From positions 3,534,001 through 3,598,000 of the forward strand of contig NZ_CP195793.1 in assembly GCF_051466335.1 (NCBI RefSeq): DNA of 64,000 nucleotides. The letters are read 5' to 3'. A program made the translations under genes and the position numbers. Shown one piece after another: positions 17,437 through 26,153 of the stretch. The notes beneath the pieces are model-generated. The model made no database searches and was not told where the DNA came from. It worked only from the letters and a program-made list of their open reading frames with translations. The number at the start of each line of letters is the position of its first letter. The first letter of the stretch is position 1. The DNA is from Planctomicrobium sp051466335 (GTDB lineage Bacteria; Planctomycetota; Planctomycetia; Planctomycetales; Planctomycetaceae).

Positions 17437-19320
17437 TTACTTCTTTTCAAACTTGAAGACACCTTTTCCGTTGGCGGTCACGATCCCGAAGTAGGTTTCC
17501 CCTTCCACATCCTCGCCGAAGGTGAGAATTGGCAGCTTTTCAGTGGGGATTTCTTCGTTGGCGACAAACTTCTGACCCGCTTCGTCGTACGTCAACGCCC
17601 AGACTCGGCCGCTCACGTAGTCCGCGTAAATGTACTTTCCTTGGAGTTCCGGAAGGTTTTTACCACGGTAGACATTTCCACCGGTGATCGATTTCCCGAC
17701 CTGATGATCGTATTCGAAGACAGGGAAGATGGTCTTTGCAGCGTCGACTGACTTAGAACCAAATGGATGAGTCCCTTCGAAGCTGTTCCAGCCGTAGTTT
17801 CCGCCTTTTTCGACAATGTCAATTTCTTCCCAGAGATTCTGCCCGACATCTGCAGCCCAGAGGTGACCAGTCTTTTTATCGAAGGCCATCCGCCAGATGT
17901 TGCGGAATCCGTACGCGTAAATCTCAGGAGCGACACCTTCTTTGCCAACAAATGGGTTATCCGCTGGAATTCCATAAGCCTTCCCCTCAGCAGGATGATC
18001 CACGTCGATGCGCAGGATCTTGCCAAGAAGAGTCTTCAGGTTTTGCCCGTTTCGGTGTGGGTCATCCCCCGCTCCGCCGTCACCGAAAGTGACGTACAGG
18101 TAGCCATCTGGGCCAAAGACGATCGTTCCGCCATTGTGGTTCCAGTATGGCTGTTCGAGAGTCAGGATGACTTTTTCAGTTGCTGGGTCGACGTAGTTCG
18201 GGTTGTCTTTGGAAACCTGAAACTGCGAGACAATCGAAATCAGGCCTGGCTTCTTGATGTACGAAGCGTACAGTAGGCCGTTTTCTTTGAAGTTCGGGTG
18301 GAATGCAAAGCCGAGGAAGCCTTCTTCGTTCTTACTATCGCTGTAGTTCACACGATCGCGAATGTCGAGGAAAAGCTTCGACTCAGTCACATCTGGTCGA
18401 TTTTCGAAGGTCCAAATGGCTCCCCATTGCTCAGCGACAAACAGGCGGTTGCTTCCATCATTTGGAGCAGTAATGACGATCGGACGAAATGGCTTGTTGC
18501 GTCCGCTTTCGTCCTCTGGTTCCCACTGATCCCAGACCAGTTCTGGAAAAGCAACGACAGGTTTCAGCTCCAGTGTCCCGGTGCTGATGTTCGGAGCTCC
18601 CTGACCTTGTTTGATCTCACGAATCTTGATGTTGCGATAAGCGACTTCATCGCCGTGGTCCTGCAAAACCAAATGGCCCGAAGCGTGCTTTCCAAAGTTT
18701 GGCATCGAAGCAAACTTGCTTGCTGCAACACGCTTGTTCCAGTCTTCGCTGCCTTTCTGGAATGAAGCGTAGTGAACCCCGTTCATCTGGATTTCGCAGT
18801 TCTGCGGGGTAATTCGCACGTAAAGCTGATTCCACTCACCAGCTGGCCGTGTGGCGTCCAGAGTCTCACCTGAGAGTCGATCTTTCCCTGGTGAATACAG
18901 CTGATAAAGCCAGCCAGAGCGTTGAGGGTCATGTCCATCGACGTTGTCCTGAATCTGAATTTCAGGGCCTTCTTCCCAAGGTGCACCGGTGTTCTCAGCG
19001 ACGTGGAACATCAACCCGCTGTTGCCCCCCTTGGAAATCTTGTAGTCGAGCAGAAGTTCAAAGCTCTCGTACTCGCCGTTGGTGATGATGTCACCAGCAT
19101 TGGCTTCTTTTCGGACGAGAGCTCCTTCTTCTACAACCCAGCCGCTTCCGAGTTTCGGCTGCTTGTAATTCCTCCAACCGTCGGTGCTTTTACCGTCGAA
19201 CAGCAACTTCCATCCAGAGACCTCTTCATTCGGAGTTAAGGTATTGGGCTCACCTGCGAACGCAGCAGCAAACGGGGTGAGCAACAGCAAGGAGGCTGCT
19301 GAGAAGGTTCGAAAGTTCAT
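17437..19320 (-). CDS. Secreted DUF1080 (3-keto-disaccharide hydrolase) domain fused to PQQ/Glc-sorbosone dehydrogenase
   Basis: This is a 627-residue exported protein with signal peptide (ASLLLLTPFAAAFA). Residues about 35-225 form a DUF1080 jelly-roll (GWKLLFDGKSTDGWRNY, GGNSGLMFHV, HLVLQDHGDEVAYRNIKI), the family now linked to cleavage of 3-keto-glycosides. From about 260 to the end lies a six-bladed glucose/sorbosone dehydrogenase domain: AEQWGAIWTFEN, EEGFLGFAFHPNFKENG, WNHNGGTIVFGPDGYLYV, GDGGAGDDPHRNGQ, KILRIDVDH and YGFRNIWRMAFD. The fusion would allow sugar oxidation and keto-sugar cleavage in one periplasmic protein (inference). AAGGTG lies before the ATG at 19320; the longer frame would hide the signal peptide. 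Confidence 0.88.
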   Translation of the reverse strand: MNFRTFSAASLLLLTPFAAAFAGEPNTLTPNEEVSGWKLLFDGKSTDGWRNYKQPKLGSGWVVEEGALVRKEANAGDIITNGEYESFELLLDYKISKGGNSGLMFHVAENTGAPWEEGPEIQIQDNVDGHDPQRSGWLYQLYSPGKDRLSGETLDATRPAGEWNQLYVRITPQNCEIQMNGVHYASFQKGSEDWNKRVAASKFASMPNFGKHASGHLVLQDHGDEVAYRNIKIREIKQGQGAPNISTGTLELKPVVAFPELVWDQWEPEDESGRNKPFRPIVITAPNDGSNRLFVAEQWGAIWTFENRPDVTESKLFLDIRDRVNYSDSKNEEGFLGFAFHPNFKENGLLYASYIKKPGLISIVSQFQVSKDNPNYVDPATEKVILTLEQPYWNHNGGTIVFGPDGYLYVTFGDGGAGDDPHRNGQNLKTLLGKILRIDVDHPAEGKAYGIPADNPFVGKEGVAPEIYAYGFRNIWRMAFDKKTGHLWAADVGQNLWEEIDIVEKGGNYGWNSFEGTHPFGSKSVDAAKTIFPVFEYDHQVGKSITGGNVYRGKNLPELQGKYIYADYVSGRVWALTYDEAGQKFVANEEIPTEKLPILTFGEDVEGETYFGIVTANGKGVFKFEKK

Positions 19321-19582
19321 AGAGTCTTTCACCTTGAACGGAGAATTTGGATATTCGAATTTTGATTTGAATGGTAACCGTGGATCGGTGAGTTCGTAAA
19401 GTTCGCAGAAGGTATTGGTCATACGAAATCGGCCGAGTCTGGGAACAACACGCGATGCGCACGGCGTGTCTCTTCGCTGGATTTTTCAGCTGACTCAGTG
19501 AATCTGAGAATCTGATTGCCCGAATTCAGATTTCGGTTAGAATTTTTGGAACTATTGGGTTCTCAATAACCTCTTAAATCTG

Positions 19583-20164
19583 ATGATGATGCCAACCGAC
19601 GACTCACGAATCATTGAGTTGACGCTGGCAGGGAATCGAGACGCATTTGGAGAGCTGGTGCTGAAGTACCAGGATCGACTCTTCGGAACGCTTGTTCACC
19701 TGCTGGGGTCGACGCATGATGCACGTGATGTCGGGCAAGATGCGTTTCTGCTTGCCTACCGCAAGCTGAAGACGTTCCGGAATGAATCTTCGTTTTATTC
19801 ATGGCTGTTTCGGATCGCGTATCACGCTGCCATTTCGAATCGTCGAAAACGAAAAGGGCCCCTCCATTCGTTGGATGAACAGAAAGAACGGACCGGCATC
19901 GAACCAGTGCATCTGAATGCTTCGTCGAGTCCGGACCATGGACTCATTTCAGTTGAGACCCAACAGCAGGTGCGCGACGCTCTGGACTCCATTGGAGTCG
20001 AATACCGTGATGCAATCGTCCTGAAGGAAATTGAAGGGTTGAAATACGAAGAAATTGCGGAGATCCAGGACTGCCCGATCGGTACAGTTCGCAGTCGAAT
20101 TCACAGAGCACGGATTTTATTGAAACAACATCTCACTCGTGTTGCGGAGCGGGAGCAAAATTGA
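19583..20164 (+). CDS. ECF-family RNA polymerase sigma factor
   Basis: This is a 193-residue sigma-70 family factor with only regions 2 and 4. Region 2 runs from about residue 15 to 90 (AFGELVLKYQDRLFGTLVHLL, DARDVGQDAFLLAYRKL, FYSWLFRIAYHAAISNRRK), and region 4 from about 130 to 185 with the helix-turn-helix LKYEEIAEIQDCPIGTVRSRIHRAR. Three ATG codons in a row (19583, 19586, 19589) leave the exact start open. It sits 137 bases upstream of a membrane anti-sigma factor, its probable regulator. Whether it controls its own promoter could not be seen. Confidence 0.92.
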   Translation: MMMPTDDSRIIELTLAGNRDAFGELVLKYQDRLFGTLVHLLGSTHDARDVGQDAFLLAYRKLKTFRNESSFYSWLFRIAYHAAISNRRKRKGPLHSLDEQKERTGIEPVHLNASSSPDHGLISVETQQQVRDALDSIGVEYRDAIVLKEIEGLKYEEIAEIQDCPIGTVRSRIHRARILLKQHLTRVAEREQN

Positions 20165-20300
20165 AGTGAATTTAATTTACTGGTGAGCGGTTCATCTGCT
20201 AACGGCAGACACGGATGATAGTCGTTTTTTGAATAGGAAATCTTGATTGGGATGAAATTTTAGGTGGGCGAACTTCGCACCCCTTGGCAGTTGTAGACTT

Positions 20301-21851
20301 ATGTCAAAGCGAATCACTGAAGAGCTGTTATCCGCCTATCTCGATGGGGAGTTGACTCCCACCGAGAAGCTGGATCTGGAACGTGAATTGGAAGTCTCGC
20401 TTCCATTGCGCGAGCAGCTGAATGCGCTCGGTGAAGTCGGCTTGCAACTCAGATCACTGCCACGCATGCATGCCCCGGTCGATTTTCGATCGAATATCAT
20501 GCAAAAAGTTCTTGCAGAGCCGGAAGACGTGTTACCGGGTCGTCGTTCCGGATCGGGTTTCGGGAAGAGTCTTCGTCGATGGGCCCTCGCTCCGATGGCG
20601 GGATGCCTGGTGCTAGGATTGGCTATTGTTCTGCTTCAACGAAACGGAAATGGTCCTGCAGAATTTGCGAATAACGTTGTACACGAAGACAACTTCCCTG
20701 CAGTCGATCATCCCAACGCGATGATCGCAGCCTCGGCTCCGGTGATGGAGAGTACAGAAGCTGGTTTCGGGGCCAATTTCGATGGAACCGAGTTTGATTT
20801 ATCGGCTTCGCCAATGGATCAGCCGGCCTCTGCGAACCTCGCATACCTGACAGAAGTCCCGACAATCATCTTGAGCAAAGAGCAGATACGCGATCGTATT
20901 TCTGCATTGAACCGGGCTCCAGTCTATGGAAACTCCATTCAGCTTCCGGAAGCGACAGAAGCTGAGACAATTGATACCCCGATCCTCGTCGAGTTCACCG
21001 TCGTGGATGTTCTGCAGTCGATGAACCAGATGCAGGTCCTTGTCGAACGTAGCCAATTGAAATCTGATGCAGCAGTCCCTGTTCAGGTATCAAATACTTT
21101 GGAATCCAAAAATGGAATGCGGTCCGACCTTGGTCAGGTGGCGATCGAACTCGAACTTGCTGGCCCAGAAATGGCGGCGGTATTGAACAACCTCCAGGCT
21201 TACGATGCTGTTCTCTATGTTGAAGAAGGGGTTGAGACCGCAAATGGTCGTATCGCTCCCAATCAGGAGCTTTTGTCACAAAACTTGAATGGTGCTCAGC
21301 CTGATGAGATGTTGGGAGCAATGGGAGGCATCGGCCCGGAACCATTCAGCCGATCATTGAATACCCCAAGCATGCCCACACCGGCCCCGATGCCCCAAAA
21401 AACAGATGCGGGTGACGCCAATCACGTGCTCGGAACAGCCTCTATCGAGTCAAGAAACGGAGCAACTTCTCCTGGAGGACAACGACAGTTCAACTTTTAT
21501 CAGATCGTTTCACAGCAGGACGCTCTTTTGCAGGACATGGCATCAGGCGGCGGCGATGCTGCGAAAGAACAGATGCGTGGTGGACCCGTTCAGTCAAAAC
21601 AGTCTGTAGAAGAGCCTGCCGAGAAGCCTGGTACTGCAAAGTCAGTTCAGGTGCAGTCACGAATGCAACTTAATTCTGCAAATGAACCATCGCAGCAGGG
21701 CCCGATGCAGCGGAATTCGGGAGTCAGGCAGGAGAATTATTCTGCTCCCCGTTTTCGTGCTTACGTCGTCCTGAAGAAGCAGCCCGATGAGCCTTCCACC
21801 GAGGCGGCCCCTGCACGCGATGCGACTAAGAAACCAGAGACCGAAAAATAA
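20301..21851 (+). CDS. Large membrane anti-sigma factor-like protein
   Basis: This is a 516-residue protein. The cytoplasmic N-terminus ITEELLSAYLDGELTPTEKL is the standard start of ECF anti-sigma domains, but the zinc ligands (HxxxCxxC) are absent, so this is a non-zinc anti-sigma domain. A single membrane helix spans about residues 95-112 (MAGCLVLGLAIVLLQ). The remaining 400 residues are predicted outside the cytoplasm, with a folded segment near 200-320 (FTVVDVLQSMNQMQVLVE) and long Gln/Pro/Ala/Ser-rich stretches. The gene follows the sigma factor in the same direction, which supports the pairing. The sensed signal is unknown. Confidence 0.82.
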   Translation: MSKRITEELLSAYLDGELTPTEKLDLERELEVSLPLREQLNALGEVGLQLRSLPRMHAPVDFRSNIMQKVLAEPEDVLPGRRSGSGFGKSLRRWALAPMAGCLVLGLAIVLLQRNGNGPAEFANNVVHEDNFPAVDHPNAMIAASAPVMESTEAGFGANFDGTEFDLSASPMDQPASANLAYLTEVPTIILSKEQIRDRISALNRAPVYGNSIQLPEATEAETIDTPILVEFTVVDVLQSMNQMQVLVERSQLKSDAAVPVQVSNTLESKNGMRSDLGQVAIELELAGPEMAAVLNNLQAYDAVLYVEEGVETANGRIAPNQELLSQNLNGAQPDEMLGAMGGIGPEPFSRSLNTPSMPTPAPMPQKTDAGDANHVLGTASIESRNGATSPGGQRQFNFYQIVSQQDALLQDMASGGGDAAKEQMRGGPVQSKQSVEEPAEKPGTAKSVQVQSRMQLNSANEPSQQGPMQRNSGVRQENYSAPRFRAYVVLKKQPDEPSTEAAPARDATKKPETEK

Positions 21852-22066
21852 TCGGAACTCATCGCGACGGCCGCGGAAGGATCGGCCGCTACTGGTGCGT
21901 GGTCGCCATCGGATTTTTGCGGTCGAGTTTTCGTAGGCTGCATCCAGTCCTCTTGATTCCTTCCCGCTGGGGACTCCGTTGACGATACTCTCTCGGACGG
22001 TATTCTTGCGATTGCCGTTTATTCTTTGAGTTGATGTCATCAAGACATCTGGAGTCGTTAAATACA

Positions 22067-22441
22067 ATGTCTGCACCATCTCGCGACCTGCTGGAAACGT
22101 TCGAGAATCCATTCCCTCAGCGGAATTTTGTGATCGATACGATTTGTCCTGAGTTCACTTCGCTCTGCCCGATGACCGGTCAACCGGATTATGGAACTCT
22201 TACGATTTCGTACATTGCAGAGGCCAAGTGCTTCGAGCTGAAATCTTTGAAGATGTACTTGCAGTCTTATCGCAATCATGGTGCTTTTTACGAACGAGTG
22301 ACGAACACCATTCTGGATGACCTTGTGGCGGTTGTTGAGCCACGATGGATGAAGATCGAAGCAGCGTTCACACCACGCGGGGGGATCCGGACAACAGTGA
22401 TTGTTGAACATCCTGACCGCCCATTGCCGAGCGCTCGTTAG
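22067..22441 (+). CDS. queF: NADPH-dependent 7-cyano-7-deazaguanine reductase QueF
   Basis: QueF reduces the nitrile preQ0 to the amine preQ1, the precursor of queuosine in tRNA. The 124-residue type I (unimodular) enzyme shows the catalytic cysteine and aspartate in FTSLCPMTGQPDYG and the QueF family motif ELKSLKMYLQSYRN with the substrate-binding glutamate. The ATG at 22067 is chosen because family homology starts six residues later (DLLETFENPFP); an ATG at 22034 would add 11 residues. No preQ1 riboswitch was seen ahead of it. It complements queG at 3.9-5.1 kb. Confidence 0.92.
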   Translation: MSAPSRDLLETFENPFPQRNFVIDTICPEFTSLCPMTGQPDYGTLTISYIAEAKCFELKSLKMYLQSYRNHGAFYERVTNTILDDLVAVVEPRWMKIEAAFTPRGGIRTTVIVEHPDRPLPSAR

Positions 22442-22571
22442 TCTCGATCGAGAGAGAGGACGTGCCGCTCAGCAGAGTCGACATCACGTTCGGTGGCGGA
22501 AGTTCCATCCCGAATTTCGTCGCTGCCAGAGTTGAAGTCTCGAAGCAGTTTCGTCCTCGCATATGTGAAAG

Positions 22572-22618
22572 AAGATCGCAGGAACCGCATCCAAAACTGC
22601 TGTAATTCCTGCGATCTT
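22572..22618. repeat. Perfect 13-bp inverted repeat between queF and the glutaredoxin-like gene
   Basis: AAGATCGCAGGAA (22572-22584) is exactly complementary to TTCCTGCGATCTT (22606-22618), with a 21-base loop. It stands about 130 bases after queF and 43 bases before the next ATG. There is no T-tract, so it may be a processing or attenuation hairpin rather than a simple terminator. Confidence 0.6.
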
Positions 22619-22660
22619 ACCATCGGAAGTGTGCTCATCGCGTTCGCAGGAGGCGAGTCC

Positions 22661-23179
22661 ATGACAGCCGAAAACTCCACCTCATCAAACGTCATGCCAG
22701 GTCGGTTTCTGATGTTGATCGGCGTGGTGGGAATTGTCGCAGGCTTCGCGTCGGCGATGGATGGACTTCCTTCGAGTCTGCAGTCCTTCGTTCGTTCGAA
22801 CTCTGCGATGTGGTGGCTCGGCAGTGGAGCATTTCTCGTCTGTGGCATGAGAATGCTCTGGACGGCCGGCTACGGACGAACGGAGTGGGAGCCAGAACGC
22901 TCCGGTGTCCGGTTTCATTCCGTCATCGTGTACACTCAGCCTGACTGCCCATTATGTGACGAGGCGATGGACGTGTTATTGCGATATCGCCCGTGGTTAC
23001 CCATCGCCACCGAAGTCAACATTCTTGACGATGTCGAGTTGCTGGAACGGTATCAAACGTCTGTACCAGTCGTTGTCATTGATGGCAAGCTGCGGTTTCG
23101 CGGGAGAGTCAGCGAAGTCCTGGTTCGACGACTGGTTGAGGGAACCCGTCCGGTTCCCGTGATGCAAATCCTCAAGTGA
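22661..23179 (+). CDS. Membrane-anchored glutaredoxin-like thiol protein
   Basis: This is a 172-residue protein with two N-terminal membrane helices (about residues 14-32 and 50-66) and a cytoplasmic or periplasmic thioredoxin-fold domain. The domain begins VIVYTQPDCPLCDEAM with a CPLC redox pair and ends with the typical cis-proline segment TSVPVVVIDGKLRFRG and VSEVLVRRL, as in the glutaredoxin/DUF836 type. The start has AGGAGG eight bases upstream, a much better site than the longer frame. It lies 74 bases before ygfZ, so it may be cotranscribed; YgfZ links to Fe-S enzyme repair, and a redox partner role is possible (inference). Confidence 0.72.
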   Translation: MTAENSTSSNVMPGRFLMLIGVVGIVAGFASAMDGLPSSLQSFVRSNSAMWWLGSGAFLVCGMRMLWTAGYGRTEWEPERSGVRFHSVIVYTQPDCPLCDEAMDVLLRYRPWLPIATEVNILDDVELLERYQTSVPVVVIDGKLRFRGRVSEVLVRRLVEGTRPVPVMQILK

Positions 23180-23253
23180 AGTCTCTGTTGCGGAGGTTGA
23201 TCTCCCCTCTGCCACGGCGGTGATTCACTGTACGTAATCGGAAGGAAAAGATT

Positions 23254-24219
23254 GTGGCCAATACGTTGTCGTCACCTGAGTCTCTCCAGTTTACTCTCGA
23301 AGGCTGGACACAGTTCGAGATGTCGGGGACAGGTGCCAAATCTTTCCTGCATAACTTCTCCACAAACGATATCAACAAACTGGACATCGGGAAGACGTGT
23401 GAAGCGTTTGTCTGCGACATCAAAGGCCGCATTCTTGGGCATCTGCTTGTGGCAAATCCCAATGGTTCATTGAGAATCTTCGGGGTCCCCGGCACGGCAG
23501 GGACAATTGTTCCACATCTCAAGAAATATCTCCTCGACGCACCTGTCGAAATTGTTGATCGAAGTGCAGAACTGGACTTATTGCTCGTCACAGGAAAACA
23601 AGGCGAACAGAACCTCGCCGAAGTACTGGGCATCACATCAAGTTGCAGCTTGGGAGAGTGCCAACAGGTCGACATGCCCTCTGGCTCGGTCGTTGTCACC
23701 AGAACAGATCTCCTACCTGCGACTGCCCTGCTCGTCTCCGGCGATTCCATCGTGATTCAAGCTATTCAAAAGTCCTTGAAACAGGTCGGCGTTGAAGCCG
23801 GCGACGATGCGACCTTCGAACGCCTGCGCATTGGCGCTGGTTTCCCTTGGTATGGTCGCGACATCTCCGCAGACGATCTCGGGCAAGTCGCTGCTCGTAC
23901 CGAACGTGCCATCAGTTTCACGAAGGGATGCTACCTGGGTCAGGAGCCGATCGCCCGCCTGGATGCCATGGGGCATACAAACCGCGAACTGCGAGGGTTT
24001 CTGATTGAATCGGGTGGGGCGCAAGTTGGTGACGTGCTTCTCTCGGGGGAAAAAGAAATTGGTAAGTTGAGTTCCGTTGCAACGCTGCCCGGAACAAACC
24101 AGTCAATCGCTCTTGGGATGATTCGAACCCAGTTCGCAGAAGTGAATTCACAGGTCGATCTCAGAACTGCGAGCGGAGTGGTTCAAGCAAAAATTTATTG
24201 GCCAGCACTTGCTGAGTAG
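23254..24219 (+). CDS. ygfZ: Folate-binding Fe-S cluster repair protein YgfZ (GcvT-like)
   Basis: This is a 321-residue cytoplasmic protein related to the glycine-cleavage T protein. The YgfZ signature KGCYLGQEPIAR is present near residue 227, with the active cysteine. The N-terminal domain shows FEMSGTGAKSFLHNFSTNDI, as in folate-binding family members. YgfZ uses tetrahydrofolate to support the formation or repair of certain [4Fe-4S] enzymes, for example the MiaB and LutB types; LutB is encoded at 51-52.6 kb. The GTG start has AAGGA upstream at good spacing. Length is normal. Confidence 0.9.
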   Translation: MANTLSSPESLQFTLEGWTQFEMSGTGAKSFLHNFSTNDINKLDIGKTCEAFVCDIKGRILGHLLVANPNGSLRIFGVPGTAGTIVPHLKKYLLDAPVEIVDRSAELDLLLVTGKQGEQNLAEVLGITSSCSLGECQQVDMPSGSVVVTRTDLLPATALLVSGDSIVIQAIQKSLKQVGVEAGDDATFERLRIGAGFPWYGRDISADDLGQVAARTERAISFTKGCYLGQEPIARLDAMGHTNRELRGFLIESGGAQVGDVLLSGEKEIGKLSSVATLPGTNQSIALGMIRTQFAEVNSQVDLRTASGVVQAKIYWPALAE

Positions 24220-24286
24220 CTGACCGGGCAACGCATTGGAACGTTTCCTCGTTTCCTGAGCAGACTCCCATTGATTTCATGGAATC

Positions 24287-24317
24287 ATTCAGTCAATGTG
24301 AATGAAAGCGACTGAAT
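24287..24317. repeat. Short inverted repeat before the decarboxylase gene
   Basis: ATTCAGTC (24287-24294) pairs with GACTGAAT (24310-24317), 35 bases before the decarboxylase ATG and 68 bases after the ygfZ stop. It may be a weak terminator or an operator; nothing further supports either. Confidence 0.3.
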
Positions 24318-24351
24318 CAGAACATGAACTCAATGATTTCAGGAGTCTGTA

Positions 24352-26133
24352 ATGCCATCGAAATCCGTTCGAAAACATGCAGCGTCGAAATCCAGCGAGG
24401 CGAAGCCAAATCGGAAGAAGATTGGCACAAACGTTCGAGTTGCTCTCCCCGAAGAGCGGGAGATTTCTCCTCAGCTGAAGTCAAATGGCGTTGTTAGTCC
24501 CGCCATTCCGCCACAAACGATCGGCAGCTACCTGATTCAGCGGTTGCAAGATTACGGGCTCACAGACATCTTCGGGATTCCCGGAGACTTCGTCCTCCAG
24601 TTTTACGGGATGCTGGAAGAGAGCTCGATTCGAGTGATCGGCTGCACGCGCGAAGACTGTGCTGGATACGCTGCGGATGGGTATGCCCGCATCCACGGAC
24701 TGGGGGCTGTCTGTGTGACGTACTGTGTCGGCGGACTGAGCTTATGCAATTCCATCGCAGGGGCATACGCTGAGAAATCCCCGGTCATTGTCATCAGCGG
24801 AGCACCCGGAATTCGCGAGCGTGTCAACAACCCGCTCCTCCACCACAAGGTGCGAGATTTCAGTACCCAGCGAGAGATTTTTGAGAAGATCACTGTCGCC
24901 AGTGCTTCGCTAGATGATCCCCTGACTGCGTTTCGCGAAATCGATCGATGCCTCGAAGCGGCGATGCGTTACAAACGCCCGGTGTATCTTGAGATTCCAA
25001 GGGACCGAGTGCATGCGCAAGCATTGGTTCATCATCAAAATCTCGCATTGGAGCCCCAGAGTAATTCTGATGCACTCCAGGCTGCGTTGTCCGCTGCGAG
25101 GGAAAGAGTTCAAGAGGCAAAATCGCCTGTCATCATTGCGGGTGTCGAAATTCACAGGTTTGGACTTCAGGATGAGGTCGTCAAATTCGCAGAGACGAAC
25201 AATATTCCGATGTGCACGACACTGCTGGGAAAGTCGGCCGTCAGCGAACGACATCCGCTTTATGTTGGTGTGTATGAAGGGGCGATGGGTCGGGAGTCCG
25301 TAACAAAGTTCGTCGAAGAGAGTGACTGCGTCATTCTGTTGGGCACGTTCATGACGGATATCAATCTTGGAATTTACACTGCGCGGCTTGATCCAGGTCG
25401 ATGCGTGTATGTAACCAGTGAGCAATTGAGGATCGGGCACACACATTTCCACGATGTGCTCATTCAGGATTTCGTTTCTGGGCTGGCAATTGAAAAGCTC
25501 AGAAAATCAAAGACTCCGTTTCCAAAGAGAGCTTCACGGCAAACGCGAGAACACCAGCCAGATGCTCCCATTACAATTGCCAGCATGTTCGACTCAATTG
25601 ATGAATTCCTTGGTGAAGACATGGTCGTCGTGGCGGATGTCGGCGATTCGCTCTTTGCCGCCTCGGATTTGACGATCCATCGTCGCACCGAGTTTTTAAG
25701 CCCCGCCTATTACACGTCGATGGGATTTGCGATTCCCGCCTCGTTGGGGGTGCAAGTCGCGAACCCACGTCTCAGACCAGTTGTGCTTGTGGGTGATGGC
25801 GCTTTTCAGATGACCTGCATGGAGCTTTCCAGCGTCGTCCGCAATGGCTTTAACCCGATCGTGATCGTCCTGAACAACAAGGGGTACACGACAGAGCGAT
25901 TCCTTCAAGAAGGCCCATTCAACAACATTCTGAATTGGAATTATCACCGGATGCCAGAATTGCTTGGTGCGGGATCCGGTTTCGAAATCCGAACCTTTGG
26001 CGAGTTTCAAAAGGGAATTCGAAAAGCACTCCAGAACACTGAGGCCTTTAGCATCCTGAATGTCCACTTGCAGCCTGATGACGTCAGTCCCGCACTCGCC
26101 CGTCTGGCAGCAAACATGTCAAAGACGCTGTGA
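24352..26133 (+). CDS. Thiamine-diphosphate 2-oxo-acid decarboxylase (pyruvate/indolepyruvate decarboxylase type)
   Basis: This is a 593-residue cytoplasmic enzyme that non-oxidatively decarboxylates a 2-oxo acid to an aldehyde. The PYR domain starts near residue 60 (IGSYLIQRLQDYGLTDIFGIPGDF) and holds the ThDP glutamate in CTREDCAGYAADGYAR. A histidine pair in LLHHKVRDF matches the decarboxylase HH motif and argues against acetolactate synthase. The PP domain carries the Mg-ThDP motif VGDGAFQMTCMELSS with NNKGYTTE. An N-terminal, Lys/Ser-rich extension of about 55 residues is atypical. GGAG lies six bases before the start. It ends 20 bases from a convergent CoA-ligase-like gene. The exact oxo acid is not known. 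Confidence 0.88.
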   Translation: MPSKSVRKHAASKSSEAKPNRKKIGTNVRVALPEEREISPQLKSNGVVSPAIPPQTIGSYLIQRLQDYGLTDIFGIPGDFVLQFYGMLEESSIRVIGCTREDCAGYAADGYARIHGLGAVCVTYCVGGLSLCNSIAGAYAEKSPVIVISGAPGIRERVNNPLLHHKVRDFSTQREIFEKITVASASLDDPLTAFREIDRCLEAAMRYKRPVYLEIPRDRVHAQALVHHQNLALEPQSNSDALQAALSAARERVQEAKSPVIIAGVEIHRFGLQDEVVKFAETNNIPMCTTLLGKSAVSERHPLYVGVYEGAMGRESVTKFVEESDCVILLGTFMTDINLGIYTARLDPGRCVYVTSEQLRIGHTHFHDVLIQDFVSGLAIEKLRKSKTPFPKRASRQTREHQPDAPITIASMFDSIDEFLGEDMVVVADVGDSLFAASDLTIHRRTEFLSPAYYTSMGFAIPASLGVQVANPRLRPVVLVGDGAFQMTCMELSSVVRNGFNPIVIVLNNKGYTTERFLQEGPFNNILNWNYHRMPELLGAGSGFEIRTFGEFQKGIRKALQNTEAFSILNVHLQPDDVSPALARLAANMSKTL

Positions 26134-26153
26134 ACCGGTGTCAACGCCCGACT

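Noticed and set aside
21868..21888. CGGCCG repeats after the anti-sigma gene as a terminator
   Set aside because: The stem is only six pairs of self-complementary sequence with no T-tract.
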